Assembly: GCF_009729095.1 (NCBI RefSeq)
Contig: NZ_VTGX01000005.1
Location: 186,001 to 250,000, forward strand
Direction: 5' to 3'
Length of the DNA: 64,000 nt
DNA from: Mycolicibacterium sp. CBMA 247
Lineage (GTDB): Bacteria; Actinomycetota; Actinomycetes; Mycobacteriales; Mycobacteriaceae
A program made the translations under genes and the position numbers. Positions 19,155-27,981 of the stretch are shown one piece after another; position 1 is the first letter of the stretch, and every line of letters begins with the position of its first letter. The notes under the pieces are model-generated. The model did not search any database and was not told the origin of the DNA. It worked only from the letters and a program-made list of their open reading frames with translations.

Positions 19155-20726
19155 ATGACCACCGAATCGACAGGCACCCCCGCACAGCAGATCGCTGCCG
19201 GCTACGCCGTCGAAGGCCAGGCACTGGAATTGGGAACGGTCGTCGTAGACGGCACCGTCGACCCCACGGCGCAGGTCCGCATCCCGTTGGCCACGGTCAA
19301 CAGGCACGGGTTGATCGCCGGTGCGACCGGTACCGGTAAGACCAAGACACTGCAGGTGATCGCCGAGCAGTTGTCGGCGGCCGGGGTGCCGGTGCTGATG
19401 GCCGACGTCAAGGGCGACCTGTCGGGCTTGTCCCAGCCCGGGACGGCCAACGAGAAGACCGAACAGCGGGCCAAGGACACCGGCGACGACTGGACCCCGA
19501 CCGCGTTCCCGGTGGAGTTCCTGTCGCTGGGCACCGAGGGCGTCGGCGTCCCGGTGCGGGCCACCATCACCAACTTCGGTCCGATCCTACTGGCAAAGGT
19601 GTTGGGCCTCAATGCAACTCAGGAGTCAACCCTCGGACTGATCTTCCATTGGGCAGATCAGAAGGGGCTGCCGCTGCTGGACATCAAGGATCTGCGGTCG
19701 GTGATCCAGTACCTCACCAGCGACGAGGGCAAGCCCGAACTCAAGGCGCTGGGTGCGGTGTCGCCAACGACGGCGGGGGTGATCCTGCGGGCGCTCGTGA
19801 ACCTGGAGGCCGAGGGCGCCGACACCTTCTTTGGTGAGCCGGAGCTGGATCCCAAGGACCTGTTGCGCACCGATGCGCAGGGCCGCGGCATCATCAGCCT
19901 GCTGGAGCTGGGGGCGCAGGCCGCCCGCCCGGTGATGTTCTCCACCTTCCTGATGTGGGTGCTGGCCGACCTGTTCACGACGCTGCCCGAAATCGGTGAC
20001 GTCGACAAGCCCAAGCTGGTGTTCTTCTTCGACGAGGCGCACCTGCTGTTCACCGACGCCTCCAAGGCCTTCCTGGACCAGGTCGAGCAGACGGTCAAGC
20101 TGATCCGGTCCAAGGGCGTCGGCGTGTTCTTCTGCACCCAGCTGCCCACAGATATCCCCAACAACGTGCTGTCCCAGCTGGGCGCGCGCATTCAGCACGC
20201 GCTGCGGGCGTTCACCCCCGACGACCAGAAGGCGCTGACCAAGACGGTGCGCACCTACCCCAAGACCGACGTCTACGACCTGGAGAAGGCGCTGACCTCC
20301 CTGGGCATCGGCGAGGCGGTCGTCACGGTGCTCTCGGAGCAGGGCGCGCCCACCCCGGTGGCGTGGACCCGGATGCGTGCGCCACGGTCGCTGATGGACA
20401 CCATCGGCCCCGAGGCGATCTCCGCCGCCGCGAAGGCCAGCCCGTTGCAGGCGACCTACGGCCAGACGATCGACCGGGACTCGGCCTACGAGCGGCTGGC
20501 CGCCAAGCTGGCCCCGGCGCCGGCTGCCGACGATCCGGGTGGCTTTGGCGGTGTCGAGGCCTCGGGTGACGTCGAGCCGATGCCCGCTCCCGCGCAGCCC
20601 GCCGAGCCGGGGATGTTTGACAAGATGATGGCCAGCCCGGCGTTCAAGAGCGCGATGCGGTCGGCTGGCACTGTCATCGGCCGCGAGATCACCCGCAGCA
20701 TCTTCGGGACCGGCCGCCGCCGCTGA
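19155..20726 (+). CDS. HerA-like (DUF853) P-loop ATPase, Rv2510c-like
   Basis: The 523-residue protein belongs to the HerA/FtsK-like DUF853 ATPases. It has Walker A GATGTGKT (56-63), Walker B VFFFDEAHLL (Asp293-Glu294) and a late GVGVFFCTQLPTDIPNNVLSQLG arginine-finger region. The C-terminus is a low-complexity Ala/Pro linker ending in FGTGRRR. Homologs are called helicase-like, but the biological role is not settled. ATG 19155 is chosen because the frame upstream overlaps orn antisense. Rv2510c is the neighbour of orn in M. tuberculosis as well. Confidence 0.9.
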   Translation: MTTESTGTPAQQIAAGYAVEGQALELGTVVVDGTVDPTAQVRIPLATVNRHGLIAGATGTGKTKTLQVIAEQLSAAGVPVLMADVKGDLSGLSQPGTANEKTEQRAKDTGDDWTPTAFPVEFLSLGTEGVGVPVRATITNFGPILLAKVLGLNATQESTLGLIFHWADQKGLPLLDIKDLRSVIQYLTSDEGKPELKALGAVSPTTAGVILRALVNLEAEGADTFFGEPELDPKDLLRTDAQGRGIISLLELGAQAARPVMFSTFLMWVLADLFTTLPEIGDVDKPKLVFFFDEAHLLFTDASKAFLDQVEQTVKLIRSKGVGVFFCTQLPTDIPNNVLSQLGARIQHALRAFTPDDQKALTKTVRTYPKTDVYDLEKALTSLGIGEAVVTVLSEQGAPTPVAWTRMRAPRSLMDTIGPEAISAAAKASPLQATYGQTIDRDSAYERLAAKLAPAPAADDPGGFGGVEASGDVEPMPAPAQPAEPGMFDKMMASPAFKSAMRSAGTVIGREITRSIFGTGRRR

Positions 20727-20741
20727 CTCCCGACTGACTTA

Positions 20742-20804
20742 CGCCGAAACTGTATTCCAGCAGAGGGGTACTCGATGTTTCGCTGCTGGAATGCAGTTTC
20801 GGCG
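20742..20804. repeat. Long inverted repeat between convergent genes
   Basis: The 22-base arm at 20742-20763 (CGCCGAAACTGTATTCCAGC then AG) pairs with 20783-20804 at 21 of 22 positions, with a 19-base loop. It lies between the stops of the HerA-like gene and cmrA, so it probably ends transcription from both sides. The design matches the elements at 10322 and 36748. Confidence 0.85.
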
Positions 20805-20812
20805 AGAGAGAA

Positions 20813-21619
20813 TTAGCTGCCGCCGAGCTTCTTGTAGACCGCTCCGACGATCGGCGTCACGATGGCGCGCGGCGCGTAGCCGCTGGCCATCGACATGGCC
20901 TTGGACGTCACCCCGGGCACCACCCGCATCTTGTTCTTCTCCAGGCCGTCCAGCGACAGCTTGGCGGTGTATTCGGTTGAGATCCACAGGAAGTCGGGGA
21001 TCAGCCGTTCGACCAAGGATTGCTCGGACGCGTCGGGCAGTTCGGTGCGCACCGGGCCCGGCGCCAGCACGGTGACGTGCACGCCCGCGTTCTTGAGCTC
21101 GCCGCGCAGCGATTCGCTGAACGTGTTGGCGAACGCCTTGGACGCCGCGTAGGTGGCGTTGTTGGGGATCGGTGAATTGCCTGCCGCCGATCCGGAGGTC
21201 AGGATGCCGCCGGATCCGCGCTTGACCATCCCCGGCAGTACGGCCAACACCAGATCGTGCACGCCGAGCACGTTCAGTTGCACCTGTGCCTTCTCCCCGG
21301 CGGGGTCCAGGTCGACGACCGGGCCGAAGGTGGCGGTGCCTGCATTGGCGCACAGGATCGAGATCTCGCGCTGGGCCAATTCGTCGCACAGAGCGCCCCT
21401 GGCCGTCGGGTCGGCGAGGTCGACGGCACGCACCTCGACGGTGACCCCGTAGCGCTCGGTGAGTCGCCGCGCGAGTGACGTCAGAACGTCCTCGCGCCGT
21501 GCGGTGATGATCAGGTTGTGGCCGCGGGCAGCGAGTTCGGTGGCCAACGCCTCGCCGATGTTCTGCGAGGCGCCGGTGACGACGGCACGGGCATCCGGAC
21601 TGGGTGCAGGTACTGGCAT
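20813..21619 (-). CDS. cmrA: Mycolate reductase CmrA (short-chain dehydrogenase)
   Basis: This 268-residue SDR matches Rv2509, the reductase that converts the 3-oxo intermediate made by Pks13 into mature mycolate. Motifs are VVTGASQNIGEAL (NADPH), the NNAG equivalent CANAG, and YAASK with a preceding SGSAAGNSP. The start at 21619 gives exactly the M. tuberculosis length. It diverges from the MFS gene by 43 bases. Envelope function fits the fas/ldtB neighbourhood. Confidence 0.9.
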   Translation of the reverse strand: MPVPAPSPDARAVVTGASQNIGEALATELAARGHNLIITARREDVLTSLARRLTERYGVTVEVRAVDLADPTARGALCDELAQREISILCANAGTATFGPVVDLDPAGEKAQVQLNVLGVHDLVLAVLPGMVKRGSGGILTSGSAAGNSPIPNNATYAASKAFANTFSESLRGELKNAGVHVTVLAPGPVRTELPDASEQSLVERLIPDFLWISTEYTAKLSLDGLEKNKMRVVPGVTSKAMSMASGYAPRAIVTPIVGAVYKKLGGS

Positions 21620-21662
21620 GGCGCCAATCCTAGAAGGAGCCAGAACCCATAGGGTGTCGGTC

Positions 21663-22970
21663 ATGACCAACCCCGGGCGGGCGAGGGTGCTCGCATGGGC
21701 ATTGTGGGACTGCGGCGCGACCGGCCTGAACGCGATCGTCGTCACGTTTGTCTTCTCCGTTTACCTGACCGGCAGCGTCGGATCGGGCCTCCCCGCGGAC
21801 ACCTCGCCGGCCAGCTGGCTGGGCCGGGCCATGGCGGTCGCCGGTCTAGTGGTGGCCTGTCTGGCACCTGCCACCGGAGTCTGGGTCGACGCGCCGCAGC
21901 GGCGGCGGCGGGTGCTGGCCGTGATGACCGGTGCGGCAGTGGTGCTGACGTCGGCGATGAGCCTGATCCGCGACGACCACCGCTATCTGCTGCCGGGACT
22001 CATCCTGTTGGCATGCACGGCCGCCTGCAACGAGCTGGCCACGGTGCCCTACAACGCCATGCTGAGGCAGTTGTCCACGCCCGAGACGTCCGGACGGATC
22101 TCCGGGCTCGGCCTGGCTCTGGGTTACGCCGGCAGCGTCCTGCTCTTGCTGCTGGCCTACGTCGGGTTCATCGCCGGTGACGGCGACACCCGTGGGCTGC
22201 TGGGCATCCCGATCCAGGACGGGCAGAACGTGCGGGCGGTGATGCTGCTCACCGCGGTCTGGTTCCTGTTGTTCGCGCTGCCGGTGTTCATCATCGTGCC
22301 GCCGGTGAGTGACGCTGGCCCGGTCGATCGTGTCGGCCTCTTCGGTGCCTACCGCAGACTGTGGGCCGAGATCCGCAGCGAGTGGCAACGCGACCACAAC
22401 GTCGTCTACTACCTGCTGGCCAGCGCGGTGTTCCGCGACGGGCTGGCCGGAGTTTTCGCGTTCGGAGCGGTGCTGGGTGTCAGCGTCTACGGCATCTCCG
22501 AGGGCGACGTGCTCTTGTTCGGGATCAGTGCCTGCACGGTCGCGGCACTGGGGTCGGTCGCGGGTGGGCTGCTCGATGACCGGGTGGGCTCCAAACCCGT
22601 CATCGTCGGATCGCTGGTCTGCCTGATCGTGGTGGGACTGTCCCTGCTGACCTTGTCCGGACCGGTGGCGTTCTGGGTGTGCGGGCTGTTGCTGTGCCTG
22701 TTCATCGGGCCGACGCTGTCCTCGGCACGCACCCTGATGCTGCGGATCTCCGCCGACGGCAAGGAGGGCGTGGCTTTCGGGCTCTACACGACGACGGGTC
22801 GTGCCGTTTCCTTCATCGCGCCGTGGCTGTTCTTCACGTTCATCGACATGTTCGGCAGCGACCGCGCCGGCATGGGCGGCCTGTGCGTGGTCCTGGCGCT
22901 CGGACTGGCCGGGATGCTCGCGGTGCGGGTGCCTTCGCGGCTATCCAGCCGCCCTGCAACAACTCCGTGA
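21663..22970 (+). CDS. MFS transporter (Atg22/vacuole effluxer-like, Rv2508c)
   Basis: The 435-residue inner-membrane protein has about 12 hydrophobic segments and an early ALWDCGATGLNAIVVTFVFSVYL motif typical of the Atg22-like branch of the major facilitator superfamily. The substrate is unknown. The ATG at 21663 (MTNPGRARVLAWAL) matches the family N-terminus; the upstream extension overlaps cmrA antisense. Confidence 0.88.
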   Translation: MTNPGRARVLAWALWDCGATGLNAIVVTFVFSVYLTGSVGSGLPADTSPASWLGRAMAVAGLVVACLAPATGVWVDAPQRRRRVLAVMTGAAVVLTSAMSLIRDDHRYLLPGLILLACTAACNELATVPYNAMLRQLSTPETSGRISGLGLALGYAGSVLLLLLAYVGFIAGDGDTRGLLGIPIQDGQNVRAVMLLTAVWFLLFALPVFIIVPPVSDAGPVDRVGLFGAYRRLWAEIRSEWQRDHNVVYYLLASAVFRDGLAGVFAFGAVLGVSVYGISEGDVLLFGISACTVAALGSVAGGLLDDRVGSKPVIVGSLVCLIVVGLSLLTLSGPVAFWVCGLLLCLFIGPTLSSARTLMLRISADGKEGVAFGLYTTTGRAVSFIAPWLFFTFIDMFGSDRAGMGGLCVVLALGLAGMLAVRVPSRLSSRPATTP

Positions 22971-22988
22971 GCGTCGTTGGCCCCTGGC

Positions 22989-23783
22989 TCAGGAAGTCCC
23001 GACGCAGATCGTGATGCCCGAACCGGTGCGATGTTGGGTCTGCACGCCGTTGACTGTCACGGTGCACGCCACCTCGGGGCCGAAGTTCACCACGCTCACG
23101 CTGGCGGTTTCGGTCGCGGGTTGAGCCAACTCGACCTGCTTGCTCCACGGCAGTGCGACGTTGAACTCGGTCTGGAGCATGTTGCCGGTGTCCAGGTAGG
23201 TGATGTTGATGGCCCGGCCCTCGCCGGTGACCTCATAGGTGACGGTCTCGGTCGGACCGGGTGTGGTCGCCGTGGGCGGGGCGGTGGTGGGTGCAGGGAT
23301 CGGGCGGGGTGCGCGCGAGGTCCTGGTGGGTGCCGTCGGCGATGTGGTGAAGCCCGGTTGCGGGGTGATCGGTTGCGGTGCGAGCACGGTCTCCTGACGT
23401 GAACCGTTGGCGATCACCAGCGCAATGACCAGTCCCAGGACGACCAGGACCGCCACGGCGGCCAGGATCCACAGCCACAGTCGGGGTTCGTGGTTGTCGG
23501 GCTCCGGCGGGGTGGGGGCGCCCGGCGGAGGCGAACCCGCTCCGTACTGCCCGCTTGCGTTGGGGTCGTACCCGTAGGGAGGGTAGGACGGCAGCTGTTG
23601 GGTGGGATTCGGCACAGAAGATCCAGCCGGAGGTACCGCCTGGGGCGTCGGACCGGGCACAACCGGGTACGAGCCCTGATACGGCGGCTGGTTCGCGTAC
23701 GCCGGATCTGGATAGTTCACGGGGTAGCCGCTATCGAACGATTGAGTCGGCTCGGACCCGTCGCGGCGTGGTGAATCGGTCAT
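22989..23783 (-). CDS. Membrane-anchored Pro-rich protein with MmpS-like C-terminal domain (Rv2507-like)
   Basis: The 264-residue protein has a cytoplasmic Pro/Tyr/Gly-rich N-terminus (about 1-95), one membrane helix (LWLWILAAVAVLVVLGLVIALV, about 100-122), a Thr/Pro-rich linker and a C-terminal beta domain (TVTYEVTGEG...TCTVNG) that resembles the periplasmic fold of MmpS proteins. It is convergent with the MFS gene. Function is unknown; an accessory envelope or transport role is inferred. Start at 23783 (MTDSPRRDG). Confidence 0.8.
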   Translation of the reverse strand: MTDSPRRDGSEPTQSFDSGYPVNYPDPAYANQPPYQGSYPVVPGPTPQAVPPAGSSVPNPTQQLPSYPPYGYDPNASGQYGAGSPPPGAPTPPEPDNHEPRLWLWILAAVAVLVVLGLVIALVIANGSRQETVLAPQPITPQPGFTTSPTAPTRTSRAPRPIPAPTTAPPTATTPGPTETVTYEVTGEGRAINITYLDTGNMLQTEFNVALPWSKQVELAQPATETASVSVVNFGPEVACTVTVNGVQTQHRTGSGITICVGTS

Positions 23784-23861
23784 TCCCACCTCATGGCTGC
23801 GAGGGTACCTGTGCGGATGCTCAGTGCGCTGCGCCCGAGGTCGCGGCGATCGAGCGGCGGG

Positions 23862-25763
23862 ATGATGCTGGAGAAGACGGCGGAAGAGACGGGAGGATAC
23901 GAGGTGTCCGCAGATCGGCATGTGCGGGTGAACTACGGCGCGTCGTTGTCACCGGATGCGACGGCATTTGCCCACTTGGTCGACGACGGGGGATACCCGC
24001 GCGCGGTGCAGCGATTCCTGCGCGGATGGCGGGCCAGTTCCTCGCGTGACGTGGAACTTCCAGTGGCCGGACCCGTGACGAGAGTCATCCACTCCGCCGA
24101 CGGTCATTGGCTGGCCTGCGAGGTGGCCCCGGAAGGCGGGACCCGCAGCCAGATCTGGGTGGTGACGACTGATCCCGACGACCGCGACGCGCGTCGTATC
24201 GACTACTGGCCGGCCGACGCCGAGGGCACCGCGGAACTGATCGGTTGGGACGGCACCCAGGTCGCGGCGATCCTCACCGGTGAGGACGGTGTCGGCAGCT
24301 CGTGCCTGATCGATCCGGCCACCGGGGACACCCTCGTGCTCGACCGTCGGTCGGGTGGTCGGCTGGTCGACGCGTGGGCGGGTGCCTCGCTGGTGCGGGT
24401 CGGCCCGCGCGGCTACCACGAACTCATCATGCTGTGGGGGCTGACCGAAATCGCGCTGTTGCCAGCCGATCCCGGCTCGGTCACCGATGTCGGCGTGATC
24501 CTCGACGATCACACCCCGCGCCGGTTGCGTTGCGGCCTCGATAGCGAGACCACGCTGTACCACCCGGCCAGTACCTACGGGCCCAACAGCACCGAAGGCT
24601 TTGTGCGGGCACTGATTCGCAGCGACAACGGCGCCGGGCACGCCCGTCTGCTGGAGGTCACCGTTACCGCCGAGGGGGTGATCTATCACATCGTGGCGGA
24701 GCGGCCTGGTTATGACCTCGACGAGTTCGTCGTCAGCGATGACCTGTCCACCGTCGCGTTGTTGTGGAACATCGAGGGCCGCAGCGAATTGCAGATCCTG
24801 CAGTACATCGACGAGACGCTGTCGGTGCCGATTCCGCTGCCCGGCCCGGTGGCCGGTGAGCTCAGTATCAGTGCGGGCGGGTCCATGGTGGCGGTGACGG
24901 TCCAAGGGCCGTCATTGCCGCGCACCGTCGAACTCGTCGATCCGCGGTCGCTGGAGTGGGAGCGGATCGACCGGGAACCCAGCCGCGGGCCGGTCACCTC
25001 GGCGCCGACGCTTGAGCGGATCACCGCGCGCGACGGGCTGGAGCTCACCGCGTGGCTGTACCAGCCGCCGGTCGAGGTGGTGGGTGCGGTGATGTTCCTG
25101 CACGGTGGTCCCGAGGGGCAGGCGCGGCCCGAATACAACGAGATCTTCCCGGCCCTGCTGGATGCGGGTTTCGCGGTGTTGGCGCCGAATGTGCGTGGTT
25201 CAGGAGGATTCGGCAGGAAGTTCGTGCATGCCGACGACAAGGAGTTGAGGTTCGCCGCGATCGATGATGTCGCCGATTGTGCGAAGTTTCTGGTCGACCG
25301 CGGTATCGCGCCGGCCGACCGGCTGGCCTGTACCGGGTGGTCATACGGCGGCTACCTGACGCAGGCGGCGCTGGCTTTCCACCCGCAGTTGTTCGTGGCC
25401 GGTATCAGCATCTGTGGGATGAGCGATCTGAACAGCTTCTACCACACCACCGAGCCGTGGATCGCGGCGGCGTCCTATCCCGAATACGGCCATCCGGTGG
25501 CGGATCGTGATCTGCTGGAGCGGCTTTCGCCGTTGCCGAAAGCAGATGCAATGAGCGCCCCGCTGCTGCTGGTGCACGGCGGGAACGACACCAATGTGCC
25601 GCCCGGTGAATCGCGCCAGATGTACGAGGCGCTTGTGGCACTGGGGCGCACCGTCGAACTGTTGATCTTCGACGATGACGGGCACGAGATCGTCAAACGT
25701 GAGAACCGCGCGGTGCTGGTCGATGCCGCGACCCGCTGGCTGGCCAAGGCGTTCGACGCCTAA
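23862..25763 (+). CDS. S9 family serine peptidase (acylaminoacyl-peptidase-like)
   Basis: The protein has about 633 residues: an N-terminal beta-propeller-like region (to about 390) and a C-terminal alpha/beta-hydrolase peptidase domain. The oxyanion region FLHGGPEGQ, nucleophile GWSYGG (Ser494), acid in LVHGGNDTNVP and His in DDDGHEI form a complete triad. Tandem ATGs at 23862 and 23865 are the likely start; the open frame reaches 23793. It overlaps the 3' end of bkaR by 4 bases in convergent orientation. Probably cytosolic, since no signal peptide is visible. Confidence 0.85.
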   Translation: MMLEKTAEETGGYEVSADRHVRVNYGASLSPDATAFAHLVDDGGYPRAVQRFLRGWRASSSRDVELPVAGPVTRVIHSADGHWLACEVAPEGGTRSQIWVVTTDPDDRDARRIDYWPADAEGTAELIGWDGTQVAAILTGEDGVGSSCLIDPATGDTLVLDRRSGGRLVDAWAGASLVRVGPRGYHELIMLWGLTEIALLPADPGSVTDVGVILDDHTPRRLRCGLDSETTLYHPASTYGPNSTEGFVRALIRSDNGAGHARLLEVTVTAEGVIYHIVAERPGYDLDEFVVSDDLSTVALLWNIEGRSELQILQYIDETLSVPIPLPGPVAGELSISAGGSMVAVTVQGPSLPRTVELVDPRSLEWERIDREPSRGPVTSAPTLERITARDGLELTAWLYQPPVEVVGAVMFLHGGPEGQARPEYNEIFPALLDAGFAVLAPNVRGSGGFGRKFVHADDKELRFAAIDDVADCAKFLVDRGIAPADRLACTGWSYGGYLTQAALAFHPQLFVAGISICGMSDLNSFYHTTEPWIAAASYPEYGHPVADRDLLERLSPLPKADAMSAPLLLVHGGNDTNVPPGESRQMYEALVALGRTVELLIFDDDGHEIVKRENRAVLVDAATRWLAKAFDA

Positions 25764-26356
25764 TCGCCGGCGGTGAGCGCCGCCAGCGTCATCCGGCGCA
25801 GTACCGCACGTGAATGTGACTTGGGCGCAGCGGGTCTCACGCTGTACGGGGTGGAGTTCAGCAGACCGAACGCGGCATGGGCCATCACGCGGGCGTCATC
25901 CTCGGCCAAGTCCGGGTCGAGTCGGGTCAACACCGACACCCAGATCTCCACGTACTGGCGCTGGGACCGTCGCACCTGCCGTTTGGCGGTGTCGGGCAGG
26001 TGGGCCAGGTCGCGGTCCTGGATCCGGATCAGGTCGGATTCGCCGAAGACGAAGTCCAGGTGGAAATCCACCAGGCCATTGAGGGACTCGGCGGGCGTGT
26101 GGGCCAGTGCGGTGACTTCTTGTGCGCCGGCGAGTAGGCGGGTGCTGATCCCGACGAGAAGTTCGACCAGCAGGGCCTCTTTGTTGGGGAAGTGCCGGTA
26201 GATGGCCGGCCCGCTGATTCCGACTGCCGAGCCGATGTCCTCCAGGCGCACCGCGAGGTAACCGCGTTCGGCGACAAGCCGTTCGGCGGCAGCGATCAAC
26301 TGGCTGCGACGATCGGACTTGGCCTTGCTGCGGCGGGTGACGGCGCTGTCGGACAT
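25760..26356 (-). CDS. bkaR: TetR-family repressor of branched-chain keto-acid catabolism
   Basis: This 198-residue regulator has an N-terminal helix-turn-helix (LIAAAERLVAERGYLAVRLEDIG...SGPAIYRHFPNKEALL) and a TetR ligand-binding domain. Position, divergent from accD1, and sequence match Rv2506 (BkaR), which represses the adjacent branched-chain keto-acid operon. The intergenic region holds strong inverted repeats that fit its operator. Confidence 0.9.
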   Translation of the reverse strand: MSDSAVTRRSKAKSDRRSQLIAAAERLVAERGYLAVRLEDIGSAVGISGPAIYRHFPNKEALLVELLVGISTRLLAGAQEVTALAHTPAESLNGLVDFHLDFVFGESDLIRIQDRDLAHLPDTAKRQVRRSQRQYVEIWVSVLTRLDPDLAEDDARVMAHAAFGLLNSTPYSVRPAAPKSHSRAVLRRMTLAALTAGD

Positions 26357-26373
26357 GACGCCTCCGGAGGGTA

Positions 26374-26425
26374 GACAACTCGGTTAATCGCAACTAACCT
26401 ACCATGAGTTAGTTGTCATTAACTC
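26374..26425. promoter_or_regulatory. Probable BkaR operator
   Basis: Overlapping inverted repeats lie between bkaR and accD1: CAACTAAC (26391-26398) with GTTAGTTG (26408-26415), 9-base spacing; GACAACT (26374-26380) with AGTTGTC (26411-26417); and GAGTTA (26406-26411) with TAACTC (26420-26425). This A+T-rich cluster in a GC-rich genome is the only candidate operator in the 71-base gap. Binding by BkaR is inferred. Confidence 0.75.
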
Positions 26426-26427
26426 AA

Positions 26428-27981
26428 ATGGGAGTTGCCTTGTCATTGCACCGCGACGAGCATTTGGCGCTGGTTGGGCAATTGCGCACAAAGCTCGCCA
26501 CCGCCGCCCTCGGCGGCCCCGAACGGGCCCGTCAACGCCACGTCGACCGGGGCAAGCTGCTGCCGCGCGACCGTGTCGACGGTCTGCTGGACCCGGGCAG
26601 TCCGTTCCTGGAGATCGCCGCGCTCGCAGCCGACGGGATGTACGACGACGAATGTCCCGGTGCCGGGATGATCGCGGGCATCGGGCGGGTGTCCGGCCGG
26701 GAATGCCTGATCGTCGCCAACGACGCGACGGTCAAGGGCGGCACGTATTACCCGGTCACGGTCAAGAAGCACCTGCGCGCACAGGAGATCGCAAGGGAAA
26801 ACAAGCTGCCGTGCATCTACCTGGTCGACTCCGGCGGGGCCTTCCTGCCGCGCCAGGACGAGGTTTTCCCCGACCGCGAGCACTTCGGCCGGATCTTCTA
26901 CAACCAGGCCACCATGAGCGCGCAGGGTATCGCCCAGATCGCTGCCGTGCTCGGCTCGTGCACCGCCGGTGGGGCCTATGTGCCCGCGATGAGCGACGAG
27001 GCCGTCATCGTGCGAAACCAGGGCACGATCTTCCTGGGCGGCCCGCCGCTGGTGAAGGCGGCCACCGGTGAGGTTGTCACCGCCGAGGAACTGGGCGGCG
27101 GGGACCTGCACTCCAAGACCTCCGGCGTCACCGATCACCTGGCCCACGACGACCGCGACGCGCTGCGGATCGTCCGCAATATCGTCGACACCCTGGGGCC
27201 GGCCGAAGCCCCGCCGTGGGCCGTCGCGCCCACCGTGGACGCCGTCGCCGACCAGACCGAGCTCTACGACGTGGTCCCGGTCGACGCCCGCGTGCCCTAC
27301 GACGTCCACGAGGTGATCACCCGCATCGTCGACGGCGGCGAGTTCAACGAATTCAAGGCCGAGTACGGCACCACCCTGGTCACCGGGTTCGCCCGCATCC
27401 ACGGCCACCCGGTCGGCATCGTCGCCAACAACGGCGTGCTGTTCGGCGAATCTGCGCTCAAGGGAGCGCATTTCATCGAGCTGTGCGACAAGCGCAAGAC
27501 ACCGCTGCTGTTCCTGCAGAACATCGCCGGGTTCATGGTGGGCCGCGACTACGAGGCTTCGGGCATCGCCAAGCACGGCGCCAAGATGGTCACCGCGGTG
27601 GCCTGTGCCCGGGTGCCGAAGCTGACCGTGGTGATCGGCGGCTCCTATGGCGCGGGCAACTACTCCATGTGCGGGCGTGCCTATTCGCCGCGGTTCCTGT
27701 GGATGTGGCCCAACGCGCGCATCTCGGTGATGGGCGGCGAGCAGGCGGCCTCGGTGCTGGCCACCGTGCGCGGCGACATGAGCGCTGAAGAGGAAGAACA
27801 GTTCAAGGCGCCGATCCGCGCCCAGTACGAGCACCAGGGCAATCCGTACTACTCGACGGCCCGGCTGTGGGATGACGGCGTGATCGACCCGGCCGACACC
27901 AGAACCGTGCTCGGACTTGCTCTTTCGGTTGTCGGCCAGGCTCCGTTGGAGCCGGTCTCCTACGGCGTATTCCGGATGTGA
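26428..27981 (+). CDS. accD1: Acyl-CoA carboxylase beta subunit AccD1 (methylcrotonyl-CoA carboxylase)
   Basis: The 517-residue carboxyltransferase joins AccA1 to carboxylate 3-methylcrotonyl-CoA in leucine breakdown. It shows the crotonase-fold carboxyltransferase signatures GGAYVPAMSDEAVIV and GGSYGAGNYSMCGRAY. ATG 26428 is taken as start; a TTG at 26440 (LSLHRDEH) with GGGAG upstream is an equally good ribosome-bound start. First gene of the bka operon, just after the BkaR operator. Confidence 0.95.
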   Translation: MGVALSLHRDEHLALVGQLRTKLATAALGGPERARQRHVDRGKLLPRDRVDGLLDPGSPFLEIAALAADGMYDDECPGAGMIAGIGRVSGRECLIVANDATVKGGTYYPVTVKKHLRAQEIARENKLPCIYLVDSGGAFLPRQDEVFPDREHFGRIFYNQATMSAQGIAQIAAVLGSCTAGGAYVPAMSDEAVIVRNQGTIFLGGPPLVKAATGEVVTAEELGGGDLHSKTSGVTDHLAHDDRDALRIVRNIVDTLGPAEAPPWAVAPTVDAVADQTELYDVVPVDARVPYDVHEVITRIVDGGEFNEFKAEYGTTLVTGFARIHGHPVGIVANNGVLFGESALKGAHFIELCDKRKTPLLFLQNIAGFMVGRDYEASGIAKHGAKMVTAVACARVPKLTVVIGGSYGAGNYSMCGRAYSPRFLWMWPNARISVMGGEQAASVLATVRGDMSAEEEEQFKAPIRAQYEHQGNPYYSTARLWDDGVIDPADTRTVLGLALSVVGQAPLEPVSYGVFRM

